A stretch of 58,465 nt of DNA from Promethearchaeota archaeon (GCA_016930515.1 JAFGGO010000036.1:1-58465); one strand, 5' to 3'; counted from the stretch's first letter, positions 8,317 through 18,407 are shown. The notes: generated from the sequence alone by a model not told the origin. Translations and numbers: made by a program.

Positions 8317-9108
8317 TTAAATTTTATCGAGTCTACCACCATTAATTCCAACTATTTCGCCGTTCATAAACCATGCTTCTTCGCTACACAAGAAAAGGAT
8401 CACGCGGGACACGTACTCGCTTTTACCGATACCCAAGGGTATTCTACCTGAGTAATACTTTCTCCACTTTCCATCCTCCTTGGACAATAATTCTCCAAGA
8501 ATCGGTGTCTCTATAAGTGTGGGCATGATTGCGTGCGTTTTGATATTATATTTAATTAATTCCAAACCGGATGTTTTAACCATCCCCAACATTCCAGCTT
8601 TAGCTGCAGAATAATTTAGTTGTCCTATATTTCCCTCCGCTGCTTGGCTACTAATCGTGATGACCCTCCTGTCAGGATATTCTGCTATAGTATCTTTTGG
8701 GTTTTGTTGGCAATATGAAATCCATCGTTTTGTACAAGCTTGTAAGATCAAGAAAAATCCTTTAAGATGAGTGTTTATGACATTATCCCATCGCTCTTCG
8801 GATAGTTTATGAATCATTCCATCTTGCAAGATTCCAGCGGAATGGATCAAAAAATCTACAGTTCTATATTTTTCAAATACTATTTGAGTACTTTTTTCTA
8901 CATCGGAGCTCTCTCGGACGTCACATTCAATGAAAATGACTTCTCCTCCTGCGTTTTTTATTTCGGTTTCAACTCGCAGACCATTCGCCTTGTCAAAGTC
9001 AAGTAATGCCACGCGAGCACCTTCTTGTGCGAAATCTTTAGCCGTTCTCTCGCCCAAACCAGAAGCACCACCTGTAACGAGGGCGACTTTACCCTTAAAT
9101 CTATTCAA
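8317..9108 (-). CDS. short-chain dehydrogenase/reductase
   Basis: 263 residues, a classical SDR. Rossmann motif TGGASGLG near residue 12, a Asp-containing LLDFD that favours NAD(H), the HSAGIL element (usual NNAG), a TISS strand and the catalytic NYSAAKAG (YxxxK). C-terminal GGRLD end is as in 3-oxoacyl-ACP reductase or 3-hydroxyacyl-CoA dehydrogenase-like enzymes. The substrate is unknown. TTG start at 9108 is supported by GAGGT eight nt upstream; no ATG fits. Monocistronic, with the broken tandem copy on the other strand beyond its 3' end. Confidence 0.85.
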   Translation of the reverse strand: MNRFKGKVALVTGGASGLGERTAKDFAQEGARVALLDFDKANGLRVETEIKNAGGEVIFIECDVRESSDVEKSTQIVFEKYRTVDFLIHSAGILQDGMIHKLSEERWDNVINTHLKGFFLILQACTKRWISYCQQNPKDTIAEYPDRRVITISSQAAEGNIGQLNYSAAKAGMLGMVKTSGLELIKYNIKTHAIMPTLIETPILGELLSKEDGKWRKYYSGRIPLGIGKSEYVSRVILFLCSEEAWFMNGEIVGINGGRLDKI

Positions 9109-10003
9109 ACTATATTACCTCAATTAAGTGAATAATTTTTTATTTTTTTCATTAAGCATTTAATAATGTATTAAGTTTCATAAAATTTCTAGTTTTTGTT
9201 TAAAACAAAATCATCCATAAATTATTTTAATGAATATTAGAATTGAATCATTAACAGAAAAAAGAAAAAAAGAAGGGTAATGGAATGTTTATGATATTTG
9301 AACGATACATTATTGTGGAGGAATAAAATTATGGCTCAAAAATAACATTCCACTACGTGAGGACGATTTTTTCTCGTCTGATCATACTATGTTTTTTCAA
9401 ATATAAAAAGGTTTGGGTCAAATTTAGGGACGCTCTATTTAATTAATCCGTAAAATAGTGTGCTAGAACAACATATCAGCTAAGTTATGCGTTCATTTTT
9501 AGCATACTTCTATAATCTACAAAAAAAAGCGAAAAAAACTTAAGAGTTTAATTTACGAAAAAAAGTTTTCTTCAATTTTATGATTTAAAAAGGATTCTGT
9601 TTGCAGGGTATTATCCGAATCTTGGAAAAAAATCAGATCGAAAGGCATCAAACCAATCCTATAAACAATTTTTTCATACAAATTCCGCACACAAATTCAA
9701 AAAAAGTAAGAGCACAACAGTCTAGTATTAAGAAATAAAACCAGTCCTTTAATAAAAGAGAGAAATTAAGTAATTTCTCACATGGTGTTCTGTTCATAAG
9801 CCTTTAATTGAATAGAAAGAGTAATACAGTTTAAATCATTAAATATGGCAGATTAAAAATCTTGAACTTGAATATATGTTATAAATATTTAATTTCAAGT
9901 TGAAATTATTTTAATTTTTCGAGAGATATTTTAAAAAATCTATTATTTATTTACAGTTGTTTTATATATATAATACAATAACTGCAGTACTGTTGAAGTA
10001 GTG
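9109..10003. other. long intergenic region with an inverted repeat
   Basis: About 890 bp with no convincing gene in any frame. It holds a 12-nt imperfect inverted repeat, TAATGGAATGTT (9279-9290) and AACATTCCACTA (9345-9356), with one mismatch, enclosing a GGAGG and a four-codon ATG reading frame (9332-9346). Just after lies a GACGA/TCGTC hairpin (~9360-9380). It could be a small structured RNA or a relic; nothing ties it to a known RNA family. TTTATATATA at 9961-9970 is the likely TATA box of the next gene. Confidence 0.35.
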
Positions 10004-10681
10004 ATGGAAGATATAGATCTTGAATTGCTTGAAGGAGAAGAAATTTTATGGAAAAAAGTGAAAAGTAAAAATCTAATCGAAAAACCTGTTTATAATCTCT
10101 TACTTGGATTGATATTTATTGCTTTCGTTTCTTTGGGAGGAAATTTCTTGATCAATTTCATATTTTTTCCAACATTAATATCTATTTTATCTATGGTTTT
10201 ATTTCCTCTAGGAGTTTTAACGATAATTGGAATTGTTTTCATACGCCCGTTAATTCTAAGATTATCTAAAATATCACGCGATTTAGGTTTAACTTTTAAA
10301 GAGCTTCAGCATTATCAAGAAATCGAAATTATTTCTAACAAGAGATTAATTAAAAAATCTTACGACGCTTTTGAAATAGATTATTCTCAAAATCCAATCA
10401 CGGATTTGAACGGTTATCAATTGTCAAAAGACTTAGTATATATTGATTTAAGCGCAATCAACACGGTTTTGGTTGAAAAAATAGATGAGGGTTGGCAAAT
10501 TGGTTTTAAATTCAAGGGAAAGGACGATTATCTTGTTCCCTTGCTTTTTTTCGTTCCATTAAAAGAATTTTCCATATTTATAAGCATTCTAAAGGAAAAT
10601 ATTCCGTTAAAAACCAAGAGACATTTGAATAACGACTTAATCGGATATTACAAAAACGATATTGATGAAATAAAAGAATAA
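10004..10681 (+). CDS. membrane protein with two N-terminal transmembrane helices
   Basis: 225 residues. An acidic N-terminus (DLELLEGEEILWKK) resembles the lead-in of bacterial PH-like (YdbS/DUF304) proteins, then two hydrophobic helices (~30-55 and ~60-85), and a C-terminal strand-rich half with VYIDLSAINTVLVEK and WQIGFKFKGKDDYLVPL, compatible with a PH-like beta domain. I chose the ATG at 10004; a GTG sits directly before it. TATA at 9961 gives a short leader. The family is not firmly recognised; membrane location is likely. Confidence 0.6.
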   Translation: MEDIDLELLEGEEILWKKVKSKNLIEKPVYNLLLGLIFIAFVSLGGNFLINFIFFPTLISILSMVLFPLGVLTIIGIVFIRPLILRLSKISRDLGLTFKELQHYQEIEIISNKRLIKKSYDAFEIDYSQNPITDLNGYQLSKDLVYIDLSAINTVLVEKIDEGWQIGFKFKGKDDYLVPLLFFVPLKEFSIFISILKENIPLKTKRHLNNDLIGYYKNDIDEIKE

Positions 10682-10759
10682 TTCATTTATATGGAAGAAT
10701 ATCTTCTTATTTATCATAAAAAAATATATCCAATAATATATAATAAGAAATGATTTGAA

Positions 10760-11206
10760 ATGGTTATTGCAACATCTAAAGAAGAAGTATCTCGGGCACC
10801 TTGGGATTATTTCTCCTGGGGACATATAGATATGGGCTTAGGCTCGTTCTTGATACTCTCCTTGATAAATATAATACCCACGATACTTAATCAAACCAAG
10901 ACGGATATTATCAATTGGTGGATGATGATAGTAGTTGTAATTATTATCATGGTAGCCTGGGAAATCTTTGAAAACACGGTACTCTACAAATATGGTGCGA
11001 AATTTGAAAACAGGCGCGATTCGCTTGTAAATGCAATATGGGACATTATTTTTGGTATCATTGGTGGCATGTATATGTGGATTGTAAAGGGTATTTTAGT
11101 GAATATTATTGGAATTCACACGATTCCCATTTATTTCATTGTTGGTATTGTTACTTTCATCGTATGCTTGATAGGCTTCTTCGTTGGGAGAGCAATTAAT
11201 AAATAA
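10760..11206 (+). CDS. four-helix membrane protein, DUF2585/VanZ-like
   Basis: 148 residues with about four transmembrane helices. After WGHIDMGLGSF comes the motif AWEIFENTVLYKYGA...RDSLVNAIWDIIFGIIGG, which resembles the WEI.EN..........GDS..N...D pattern of DUF2585/UPF0314 and, more loosely, VanZ-like proteins. Biochemical role unknown in these families. It lies 78 bp after the previous membrane-protein gene and may be co-transcribed. A T-rich tract (11206-11230) separates it from the convergent gene. Confidence 0.6.
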   Translation: MVIATSKEEVSRAPWDYFSWGHIDMGLGSFLILSLINIIPTILNQTKTDIINWWMMIVVVIIIMVAWEIFENTVLYKYGAKFENRRDSLVNAIWDIIFGIIGGMYMWIVKGILVNIIGIHTIPIYFIVGIVTFIVCLIGFFVGRAINK

Positions 11207-11227
11207 TTTCTTTTTACTTTTTTTCCT

Positions 11228-12025
11228 TTATTTATCTCTTCGAAATTCAGAGGGTTTAGCGGGAGCTCCTCGATAATAATTACAACCATAAACACCCTTC
11301 CATCCTTTAGGTATCATTGATCCTGGTAGAAACACGTTACAGTCTTCACTAACGGCACCTGGACCAACCACTGTCCCCGGAAAAAGCGAGTTGTTCTTTC
11401 CAATCTTTATCTCCAGAATATTTAAGTTTCCAAAGATACTATTGACTTCGTGACTCGATAACACAGAAGTTGGATAAATAAAAGTATTTTCTCCGATATC
11501 CGTAAACTCCAAACCCGCATATGCATCACAATAAATCACGTTTTTAGCGATCTTGTTATGTCCAATACGTCTCAAAGTTCTATTGATGAGCCAAGGAAAA
11601 GGTGATTTTGAAGTCAACCACATTGGAAATTTTATAATAAAACCCCTTTTGTGATAAAAATTAAGGATTTTACCAATCTCAGTTTTATTCTTCACGGCCA
11701 TAAAGTCTCGTTCAAAGGTGCCTTGTTGAGGAGGACATTTTTTATTCCATTTCATCGTCCAGAGCGCTACAAGTTCTATTAAAAGGATCAAATATATATA
11801 ATAAAGGAAGAATAAAACTACGGGAAAGAGGAAGAATTGGAGTTGCAATCCTAAAGCAAGCACATAATTGATAAAAAAATAGAAAGTAAGAAATAAAGCA
11901 AGGCAGATGTAGAAAGGGACCAAAAAGCAGGCAAGCGAGATTATGAAAAAATACCATACCTTAAACTCAACGAGGTGCTCTTCTTCTCGGAAGTCGTCTT
12001 GAATTTCGTTGTTTTTCGGAGTCAT
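11228..12025 (-). CDS. membrane-anchored left-handed beta-helix (hexapeptide) protein
   Basis: 265 residues from ATG 12025; the frame is open to a TTG at 12061, but a TTTTAAAG element near 12072 places transcription start downstream of that TTG. Two or three hydrophobic helices (~25-50 and ~60-90) precede a C-terminal hexapeptide-repeat region with FPGTVVGPGAVSEDCNVFLPG and a terminal YRGAPAKP, the classic end of acyltransferases such as the PatB/maltose-acetyltransferase type and of the C-terminal part of Pls/PosA-like NRPS proteins. It probably transfers an acyl group at the membrane; substrate unknown. Confidence 0.65.
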   Translation of the reverse strand: MTPKNNEIQDDFREEEHLVEFKVWYFFIISLACFLVPFYICLALFLTFYFFINYVLALGLQLQFFLFPVVLFFLYYIYLILLIELVALWTMKWNKKCPPQQGTFERDFMAVKNKTEIGKILNFYHKRGFIIKFPMWLTSKSPFPWLINRTLRRIGHNKIAKNVIYCDAYAGLEFTDIGENTFIYPTSVLSSHEVNSIFGNLNILEIKIGKNNSLFPGTVVGPGAVSEDCNVFLPGSMIPKGWKGVYGCNYYRGAPAKPSEFRRDK

Positions 12026-12135
12026 GGAGTTTTCCGCGCGAACTAATGTTGTATAAACCAAAGTTTATTCTTTAAAAGTTTATTTTGCTAAGTATCTTAT
12101 TTTTTTAAAATTTAAAAACCATTGTTACCATATAC

Positions 12136-13407
12136 ATGTCTCGAGAGAATAAGAAGGTATTCAAATATAAAGAATTAACACCGCTCTGGATCGCCGTTTT
12201 TATCGATATTTTAGGCATGACATTAATATTACCCCTAGCTCCATACCTGGGAAGAGAATTTTTACCTCAAATGGACGACTTCGGTCGAGCTTTTACAATG
12301 GGCATCATTCTTGCCGTAAACGCAATATTTTCAGCATTTTTTGGACCTTTTTTAGGAAAAATTAGCGATAAGTATGGAAGGAGGCCAATACTTCTCATTT
12401 CACAATTCGGGACTTTAATAGGATTTTTAATGCTTGCTTTTTCGAATAGCTTAGAAATGTTGGTCGTTTCAAGGATAATCGATGGTATCTTTGGAGGAAA
12501 TTTTCCAATAGCGAAGGCAATGATAGGAGACGTCGTTCCACCTCGCGATAGAGGCATCCAAATGGCTAATGTAGGAACAGCACACGTCCTTTCTTCACTT
12601 TTTGGACCAGCAATTGGTGGTACGCTTTCCGAAATCGGTTTCAATATGGGATTTAGTGGATTATTTTTACCTGGTATAGCTGCTGCGGGATTAACTATCA
12701 TTACAATGTTTCTTACAATTCTCATCTTAAAAGAATCGTGGCCAAAATCAAGTCGCCTTGAACATCTTCAAGACAAGCAAAAAAAAATAAAGTTTAAAGT
12801 AAGGAAGAACAAAAAAGCAATGTTTTACTTGATTGTTTGGGGATTTCACACCTCTGTATTCATGATATGCATTGCTTCGATCTCTTGGTTCGGAGATTAT
12901 GTGTTTGGTCTGACTCGCACTGAAATAGGGCTATTAATGAGTTTCTCGGGTATATTAAGGGCAATGGTAAGGTTTACGGTTTTCAAACCAACAGTTAAAA
13001 AACTCGGGGAGAACTTATCCATCAAGGTTGGCTTGGGATTATTTTTACTGGCGTTCGTTATAATTGGATTCGCCTACGAATTAACCGTGTTCATTATAGG
13101 ATTTATGATAGTAAGTTTCGCTGCCTCGTTAACAAGAGGTTTGTTGAGCAGCAAAATTAGCAAGTCAGTATCTCCAAAGGAACAAGGCAAGATCAATGGT
13201 CTTTCGTCGGGATTGGATAGTATGTCGCAAATAATCGGACCGATAGTAGCACCTACGCTCTTGGGTTTATATGCCATTGGCACCATAGACCTCTATGTCA
13301 TAGGCTTTTTTATGGCATTCATAGGCATCGTTCCATTTATAATGACTTTAAAATCAAGTGATATGAACCACAAAATCAAAGAAGTTGTTGATTTAAAAAC
13401 CAACTAA
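12136..13407 (+). CDS. MFS transporter
   Basis: 423 residues with a 12-helix pattern. Motif A of the major facilitator superfamily is clear as GKISDKYGRRPILL after the second helix; the DRGIQMANVG and GPAIGG elements in the first half fit TetA/drug-proton antiporters. A basic loop (KKIKFKVRKNKKA) joins the halves. Likely a proton-coupled efflux carrier at the cytoplasmic membrane. Substrate cannot be told. It diverges from the hexapeptide gene with a 110-bp shared promoter region. Confidence 0.85.
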   Translation: MSRENKKVFKYKELTPLWIAVFIDILGMTLILPLAPYLGREFLPQMDDFGRAFTMGIILAVNAIFSAFFGPFLGKISDKYGRRPILLISQFGTLIGFLMLAFSNSLEMLVVSRIIDGIFGGNFPIAKAMIGDVVPPRDRGIQMANVGTAHVLSSLFGPAIGGTLSEIGFNMGFSGLFLPGIAAAGLTIITMFLTILILKESWPKSSRLEHLQDKQKKIKFKVRKNKKAMFYLIVWGFHTSVFMICIASISWFGDYVFGLTRTEIGLLMSFSGILRAMVRFTVFKPTVKKLGENLSIKVGLGLFLLAFVIIGFAYELTVFIIGFMIVSFAASLTRGLLSSKISKSVSPKEQGKINGLSSGLDSMSQIIGPIVAPTLLGLYAIGTIDLYVIGFFMAFIGIVPFIMTLKSSDMNHKIKEVVDLKTN

Positions 13408-13423
13408 AGAAAGTAGTACAAAA

Positions 13424-14263
13424 TCAGTTTTTTTCTAAAAATTCAAGAACTATTTTATTAATTTCTGGTGCTTTTTCCTTAGGGGTGCTGTGCATGCCAT
13501 CTATTTCCACGAATTTGCTTTTATTAATCTTCTCGTGAATAATCTTACATTGTTCTTTGGGCGTGATTGGGTCTTTTGATGCACATATTATCAATGTTTC
13601 ATTTTGAATTTGAGCAAGGTTATCGAGAACATCGTGCTGGAGAAGCGTTGGAGCTTGATTGTAATAATCTTGCGGCCTTGTTGGAAGTTCGGTGGCATCT
13701 CTAATCAGATCCTCTGCCGTAAATAAATCGTGAATTAGAGTTTTTGGATTTTGTTTCATATAATTGATGAATTCAGGCGTATATCCTCCTTCTGCTCCTT
13801 CGTAAAATGCACTCACGGGATCTTTGGATTTTAACTCGTAATTTGCAATCTTTCCTTTAATATAGTCTTGTAGTTGTTCTTCAGGAAATTCAACTTTAGG
13901 CACGGTATTAATCAAGATTAACTTGTCCAGCCTTTCAGGATATTTAATTGCGAAGTTTTGCACGATCATTCCTCCTAGCGAATAACCTAATATATGTGCT
14001 TTTTTGATTTCAAGACGATCCAATAGTTGTTTTAGGTCTTCCACATACATATCCATGGAATAGTTATAATCAGGTCTTGTTGACTTTCCCGATCCTCTAT
14101 TGTCAAATCGGATGACTTTATATTTTTCAGAAAATACTTTAAATTGGCCGATAAAAACCTCTTTTTTTGAGCCAAAACCGTGGACTAGGACCAAAGGTTT
14201 TCCTTGACCCGATACTTCACAACACAGTTCAATTCCTTCTAACTCCACGAAAAATTCTGGCAT
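13424..14263 (-). CDS. alpha/beta hydrolase
   Basis: 279 residues. HGFG oxyanion-hole motif near residue 29, RFDNRGSGKS, the nucleophile elbow GYSLGGM (Ser near 97), acid in ICASKDPITP and the late His in DGMHSTPKE make a complete Ser-Asp-His triad. Closest in style to 3-oxoadipate enol-lactonase or BioH-type esterases, but the substrate is not clear. Convergent with the MFS gene, 16 bp apart, so the two 3' ends nearly meet. Confidence 0.85.
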   Translation of the reverse strand: MPEFFVELEGIELCCEVSGQGKPLVLVHGFGSKKEVFIGQFKVFSEKYKVIRFDNRGSGKSTRPDYNYSMDMYVEDLKQLLDRLEIKKAHILGYSLGGMIVQNFAIKYPERLDKLILINTVPKVEFPEEQLQDYIKGKIANYELKSKDPVSAFYEGAEGGYTPEFINYMKQNPKTLIHDLFTAEDLIRDATELPTRPQDYYNQAPTLLQHDVLDNLAQIQNETLIICASKDPITPKEQCKIIHEKINKSKFVEIDGMHSTPKEKAPEINKIVLEFLEKN

Positions 14264-14584
14264 ATAATAAGTGTTAAATTTTTGCCTGATATTAATATTA
14301 CGATATTAGAATGAATTAGAAATAAAAATAAGAACGATTTAGATAAATGTTTTTAGAAGAAATATTTGATAAAATAAAAACATATAAATATTAATTTTTG
14401 TTCTTGTTCTAATATTCTTATAATATTATCAAGATTTTATTGAGTAATAAAAATATTTAAATAATACATATAGTCAATTCACTTGAGTTCAAGTTAATTC
14501 AATCGATAAATGACTTGAGATTGATGATGAAATAATTTTTATCGAAATTATTTTCTAAAAATTGTAAAGCGTTTAAAATAATCA
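14264..14584. promoter_or_regulatory. AT-rich divergent spacer
   Basis: About 320 bp between the hydrolase and response-regulator genes. Contains AATATTTAAATAATACAT (~14450-14470), a good TATA-like stretch in a very A/T-rich background. No gene or clear repeat is visible. Confidence 0.3.
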
Positions 14585-14962
14585 ATGGTGTTTGGGATAG
14601 TTTCAATATTTATAGTCGAAGACGATATATCTTTACAAAACCTGTATCGAATGTTATTTACATCAACCGGACACAATGTATTGGATATCGCAAATAACGG
14701 CATGGATGCCGTGGAAAAATTTAAAGCCTTTAATAAAAAGCCCGAAATTATTATAATGGATCATAGAATGCCCATAAAAAATGGCATAGAAGCAACAAAA
14801 GAAATTTTAAAACTTCACCACAACGTTAAGATTATTTTTGCAAGCGCAGATATTTCCATACGAGAGGAGGCGCTTTCGATTGGAGCAACTCTATTCATTG
14901 AAAAACCTTTCGATATTCAAGAAGTTCTTAATAAAATCGATAGTATATTTATGACTCATTAA
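14585..14962 (+). CDS. stand-alone response-regulator receiver domain
   Basis: 125 residues, only a CheY-like receiver. Acidic pair in FIVEDD (Asp13/14), phospho-acceptor Asp59 in IIMDHRMP, Ser87 in FASAD and Lys107 in IEKPF complete the active site. No DNA-binding or output domain. It precedes a multi-PAS histidine kinase by ~190 bp on the same strand, so it is the natural phosphate acceptor for that kinase. Output probably goes through protein contact. Confidence 0.88.
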   Translation: MVFGIVSIFIVEDDISLQNLYRMLFTSTGHNVLDIANNGMDAVEKFKAFNKKPEIIIMDHRMPIKNGIEATKEILKLHHNVKIIFASADISIREEALSIGATLFIEKPFDIQEVLNKIDSIFMTH

Positions 14963-15155
14963 AATATTACTCATCTGCCAGAAATAAAAGAAACTTTCAC
15001 ACCAAATTTTTTGTGGTAAAAAATAAGAAGAAAGATATAAATAGAGCTTCTAATTTCTTAAATTAGAGAACAAATTCAATTTAGATTTGACGAGTGCTTT
15101 CCTTACGATTACATGTACTCCTATTGACATGATTTGGATAACGAGCTGAAAGTTA

Positions 15156-17405
15156 TTGATCGAGATTAAATCCCGAATAGTAAAAATACTCTCCCATTTT
15201 TACGAAGGGATAGCTATTGTTGAAAAACAAAGGATTATATATGTAAACGAGAAATTCGCTGAGATTTATGGATATACCGTGGAAGAACTAATTAAGCAAA
15301 GCGATGTTGATTTAGCAATTCCTGAAGAAAGAGAGAAATTGCGTAATTTAAAGGAAAAAGCAATACAGAATAGGGAAGCAAACATTGAAGTTAAATTTTG
15401 GGCATTTCGAAAAGATGGGACGAAAAGATATATTAAAAATAGATATTTCTTCGAAGAAAGTAAAGAAAAAGGAGATGTCTTTTATATCCTTGCCTTAGAT
15501 ATAACAGATTCCTTCGATCAAAAAGCTTTATTGGAAAGCGTATTTAAAGCAGCCCCAACGGGCATCGGTGTTGTCGTGGATCTCCAATTTAAAGAGGTTA
15601 ATGAAAAATTTTGCGATCTTATCGGGTATTCGAGAGAGGAGGTAATAGGTAAAAAAGTTTCAATGATATATCCTTCTATCGAGGTTTTCAAGCATGTTGG
15701 AAAGGTTAAATACGATATGATAAGAGAAAAGGGAACGGGCACCGTTGAAACTAAATTTAAATGTAAGGATGGAACAATAATTGATGTTATTCTAAGTTCA
15801 ACCCCTATCGATATTGAAGATTGGGCCAAGGGGGTAACCTTTACTGCTCTTGACATAACGGAACGGAAAAGGATGGAAAACGCATTACGAACGGAAAAGA
15901 ATATCTTCCAACAAATTTCGCTCGCAAGTCCCACAGGCATTACCATGATAAACGAGCTTGGGAAAATAGTGTTCGCAAACACCCAAGCAGAGAAAGTCTT
16001 GGGCTTAACGAAGGACGAGATAACTAACAGGTCATACAACGCCCCCAGTTGGAAGATCACCAGTTATAATGGAAGTTCTTTTCCAGACGAAGAATTACCC
16101 TTTCAAAAGGTCAAAAGAGAAAAAAAACCAGTATTTGATATTCGACATACAATTGAAAAACCTAATGGTGATCGATTGCATCTCTCCGTTAATGCCGCTC
16201 CGCTTTTTTCTGATGGAAATGAATTTGCGGGAGTTTTAGCAATCGTAGAGGATATAACTGAAAAAATTCAGGCTGAAAGAAAATTAAAGGAATCTGAAGA
16301 AACATTCAGGAGCATATTCGAATCGATTCCAATTGGGATGCATTTATATCATTTGGATGAAGAGAATAATCTAATTTTTATGGCTTCGAACCGATCTTCT
16401 GATGAAATACTTGGAGTTGATACAACACAATTTATTGGTAAGACAATCGAGGAGGCTTTTCCACCATTAGTTCAAACAGATATCCCAGAAAGATACAAAG
16501 ACCTTGCATTAGAAGAGGGAATATGGCGATGGGATCAAGTCGATTACGAATACGAACAGATAAAAGGTGCCTACGAAGTTATAGCCTTCCATATAGCGCC
16601 CAATACCATGGTCGCTTCGTTTATAGACAGTGGAGAGCGCCTCGAACACCAGAGAAAAATTATCGAATCTAAAAAACAATATCGCAAAGCATTAAATCGA
16701 GCTGAATTTTACAAGGACCTATTTGCACACGATATTAATAACATCCTTCAAAACATCAAACTTAGCGTGCAACTCAACCATGCAGAATTAGAAAAGCTTG
16801 TTAATCCCATTAAATTGTTAGAATCGCACCATCTCATTGAAGAACAGGTCAATAGGGGCGCAAAATTAGTATCTAACATACGGAAATTATCTCAGATAGA
16901 GGAAGAACACATATCATTGAAGAAAACAGAATTGATAAAAGTATTATTGGACTCCATATCTTTTGTAGACAAAAGTTATCAACATAAAAATATTGTCCTA
17001 AACTTTAAACCAAAATACAAATACATCTATATCAAGGCCAATGAATTCCTTCGGGAAATCTTCGATAATATTCTTCTTAACGCAGTAAAATATACGAGCG
17101 AACCTAAAGTATTTATAGAGATTAAACTCGAGAAAGACATGTGGAAGAATCAGGACGCCATAAAGTTGCAATTTATAGACAACGGGAGGGGAATTCCTGA
17201 CCAGTTGAAACAAAAGATATTTCAAAGAACTTATCAAGAAAGTAATAGTTTAGAAGGAACTCGTGGTATGGGATTAGGACTTTCTTTAGTAAAGAAAATT
17301 GTTGAAACCTACGAGGGAGAGATCTGGGTCGAGGATAAAATATCGGGAAATTATTCTAAAGGAAGCAATTTCGTGCTCCGCTTCTTTGAATATATAGATA
17401 ATTAA
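15156..17405 (+). CDS. multi-PAS sensor histidine kinase
   Basis: 749 residues, soluble, without transmembrane helices. Four PAS units: ~8-118, ~122-238 (ends DITERKR), ~245-372 (ends DITEK) and ~380-490. A helical dimerisation segment has His525 in FAHDINNILQN, as in kinases with an HDxxN box, and a GHKL ATPase domain with the N box (EIFDNILLNAVKY), FIDNGRGIP and GTRGMGLGL. Starts at TTG 15156; the ATG upstream at 15129 is out of frame. Probably senses a cytosolic signal such as redox, oxygen or a small ligand, and phosphorylates the receiver at 14585. The cue is unknown. Confidence 0.88.
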   Translation: MIEIKSRIVKILSHFYEGIAIVEKQRIIYVNEKFAEIYGYTVEELIKQSDVDLAIPEEREKLRNLKEKAIQNREANIEVKFWAFRKDGTKRYIKNRYFFEESKEKGDVFYILALDITDSFDQKALLESVFKAAPTGIGVVVDLQFKEVNEKFCDLIGYSREEVIGKKVSMIYPSIEVFKHVGKVKYDMIREKGTGTVETKFKCKDGTIIDVILSSTPIDIEDWAKGVTFTALDITERKRMENALRTEKNIFQQISLASPTGITMINELGKIVFANTQAEKVLGLTKDEITNRSYNAPSWKITSYNGSSFPDEELPFQKVKREKKPVFDIRHTIEKPNGDRLHLSVNAAPLFSDGNEFAGVLAIVEDITEKIQAERKLKESEETFRSIFESIPIGMHLYHLDEENNLIFMASNRSSDEILGVDTTQFIGKTIEEAFPPLVQTDIPERYKDLALEEGIWRWDQVDYEYEQIKGAYEVIAFHIAPNTMVASFIDSGERLEHQRKIIESKKQYRKALNRAEFYKDLFAHDINNILQNIKLSVQLNHAELEKLVNPIKLLESHHLIEEQVNRGAKLVSNIRKLSQIEEEHISLKKTELIKVLLDSISFVDKSYQHKNIVLNFKPKYKYIYIKANEFLREIFDNILLNAVKYTSEPKVFIEIKLEKDMWKNQDAIKLQFIDNGRGIPDQLKQKIFQRTYQESNSLEGTRGMGLGLSLVKKIVETYEGEIWVEDKISGNYSKGSNFVLRFFEYIDN

Positions 17406-17410
17406 ATTAT

Positions 17411-18229
17411 TTAACTCGCTAAAATAATTACTATAAAGTAGGCAAGGAGAAAGTTTCCAAGCATTATTCCTATATCTTTTAGCGAAGTCCAACCGCGTAT
17501 GTCGTTTCGAGGCGTTCGAAATATATACATTATGCCAAAAGGAAAAATGATAAATGGTAAGAACCACAATTCAAGGGTTAAAATAAGCGAGACTACACCA
17601 ATAACGAGTGAAATTAGGGCTGAAACCCATATGACGATTTGAGCGGTTTTTGGTTTTAATTTAGCTAAACTATCTCCATCTATCATCTCGTGTAGCATTT
17701 GACCCGTATACGCTACTGATGTAATACATGTTATCATCAACCATTCTAAAAGATTCATTTCTGGTATTAGACCATTTAATATTGAATCTCCAGCGTTAAT
17801 TTTTATCATAAAGTATGGAAGGAAAATATGACTGATCCCTAATAGGATGTGATTTATAATAACAAGTTTTTTAAAAAAGCAGTAAATCACGACCAATACA
17901 ATTATAACGATTAAATATATTCCCAATATGGGTTTTTCAATTATATTATTCATGAAACAAATGGTTCCTAAAAAAAAAGAGGCAATCGCGAGTGTTCCTA
18001 TTTCCTTCCGACCATATCCTTCGGTTCGTTCGAGCGTTTCTTTCTCGTTAGGATCTTTCATATCAATCATATCGTTGAGGGTATTTCCCGTGATTGCGTA
18101 AAATCCAAATCCCGCCAATAAGAATAAGTGATTTGCCAACTCATATCCGTTCAAATATATTGCGAGCAGGCAAGGAACGATAACAGAGAAAAGATATTCA
18201 AGACGAAGTAGTTTAAGTCCTTTACTCAT
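17411..18229 (-). CDS. UbiA-family prenyltransferase
   Basis: 272 residues from ATG 18229 (a GTG three codons earlier is also open; GAGTG near the ATG favours it). Around eight hydrophobic helices. First Asp-rich motif NTLNDMIDMKDPNEKE (NDxxDxxxD) binds prenyl diphosphate via magnesium; the second lies in MIDGDSLAKLKPKT. In archaea the family makes ether lipids (digeranylgeranylglyceryl phosphate) or quinones; which one cannot be told here. Convergent with the kinase gene, 5 bp apart. Confidence 0.8.
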   Translation of the reverse strand: MSKGLKLLRLEYLFSVIVPCLLAIYLNGYELANHLFLLAGFGFYAITGNTLNDMIDMKDPNEKETLERTEGYGRKEIGTLAIASFFLGTICFMNNIIEKPILGIYLIVIIVLVVIYCFFKKLVIINHILLGISHIFLPYFMIKINAGDSILNGLIPEMNLLEWLMITCITSVAYTGQMLHEMIDGDSLAKLKPKTAQIVIWVSALISLVIGVVSLILTLELWFLPFIIFPFGIMYIFRTPRNDIRGWTSLKDIGIMLGNFLLAYFIVIILAS

Positions 18230-18407
18230 TCTAATCACTCAAATTCTATTATAATTGAATAATATGTTTAATATATCTTCAAATGCTATTAATTTTTCTA
18301 AATTCTAAATTATTGATGGTAATTAATCGTAATTGAAAATACCAAAAAATAAAATACTTGATAATTATGTTTTATTTAAAACATTTTATTGAACCCACTC
18401 TTTTCAG

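Noticed and set aside
15129..15155. ATG at 15129 as kinase start
   Set aside because: Out of frame with the kinase and meets a stop after a few codons.
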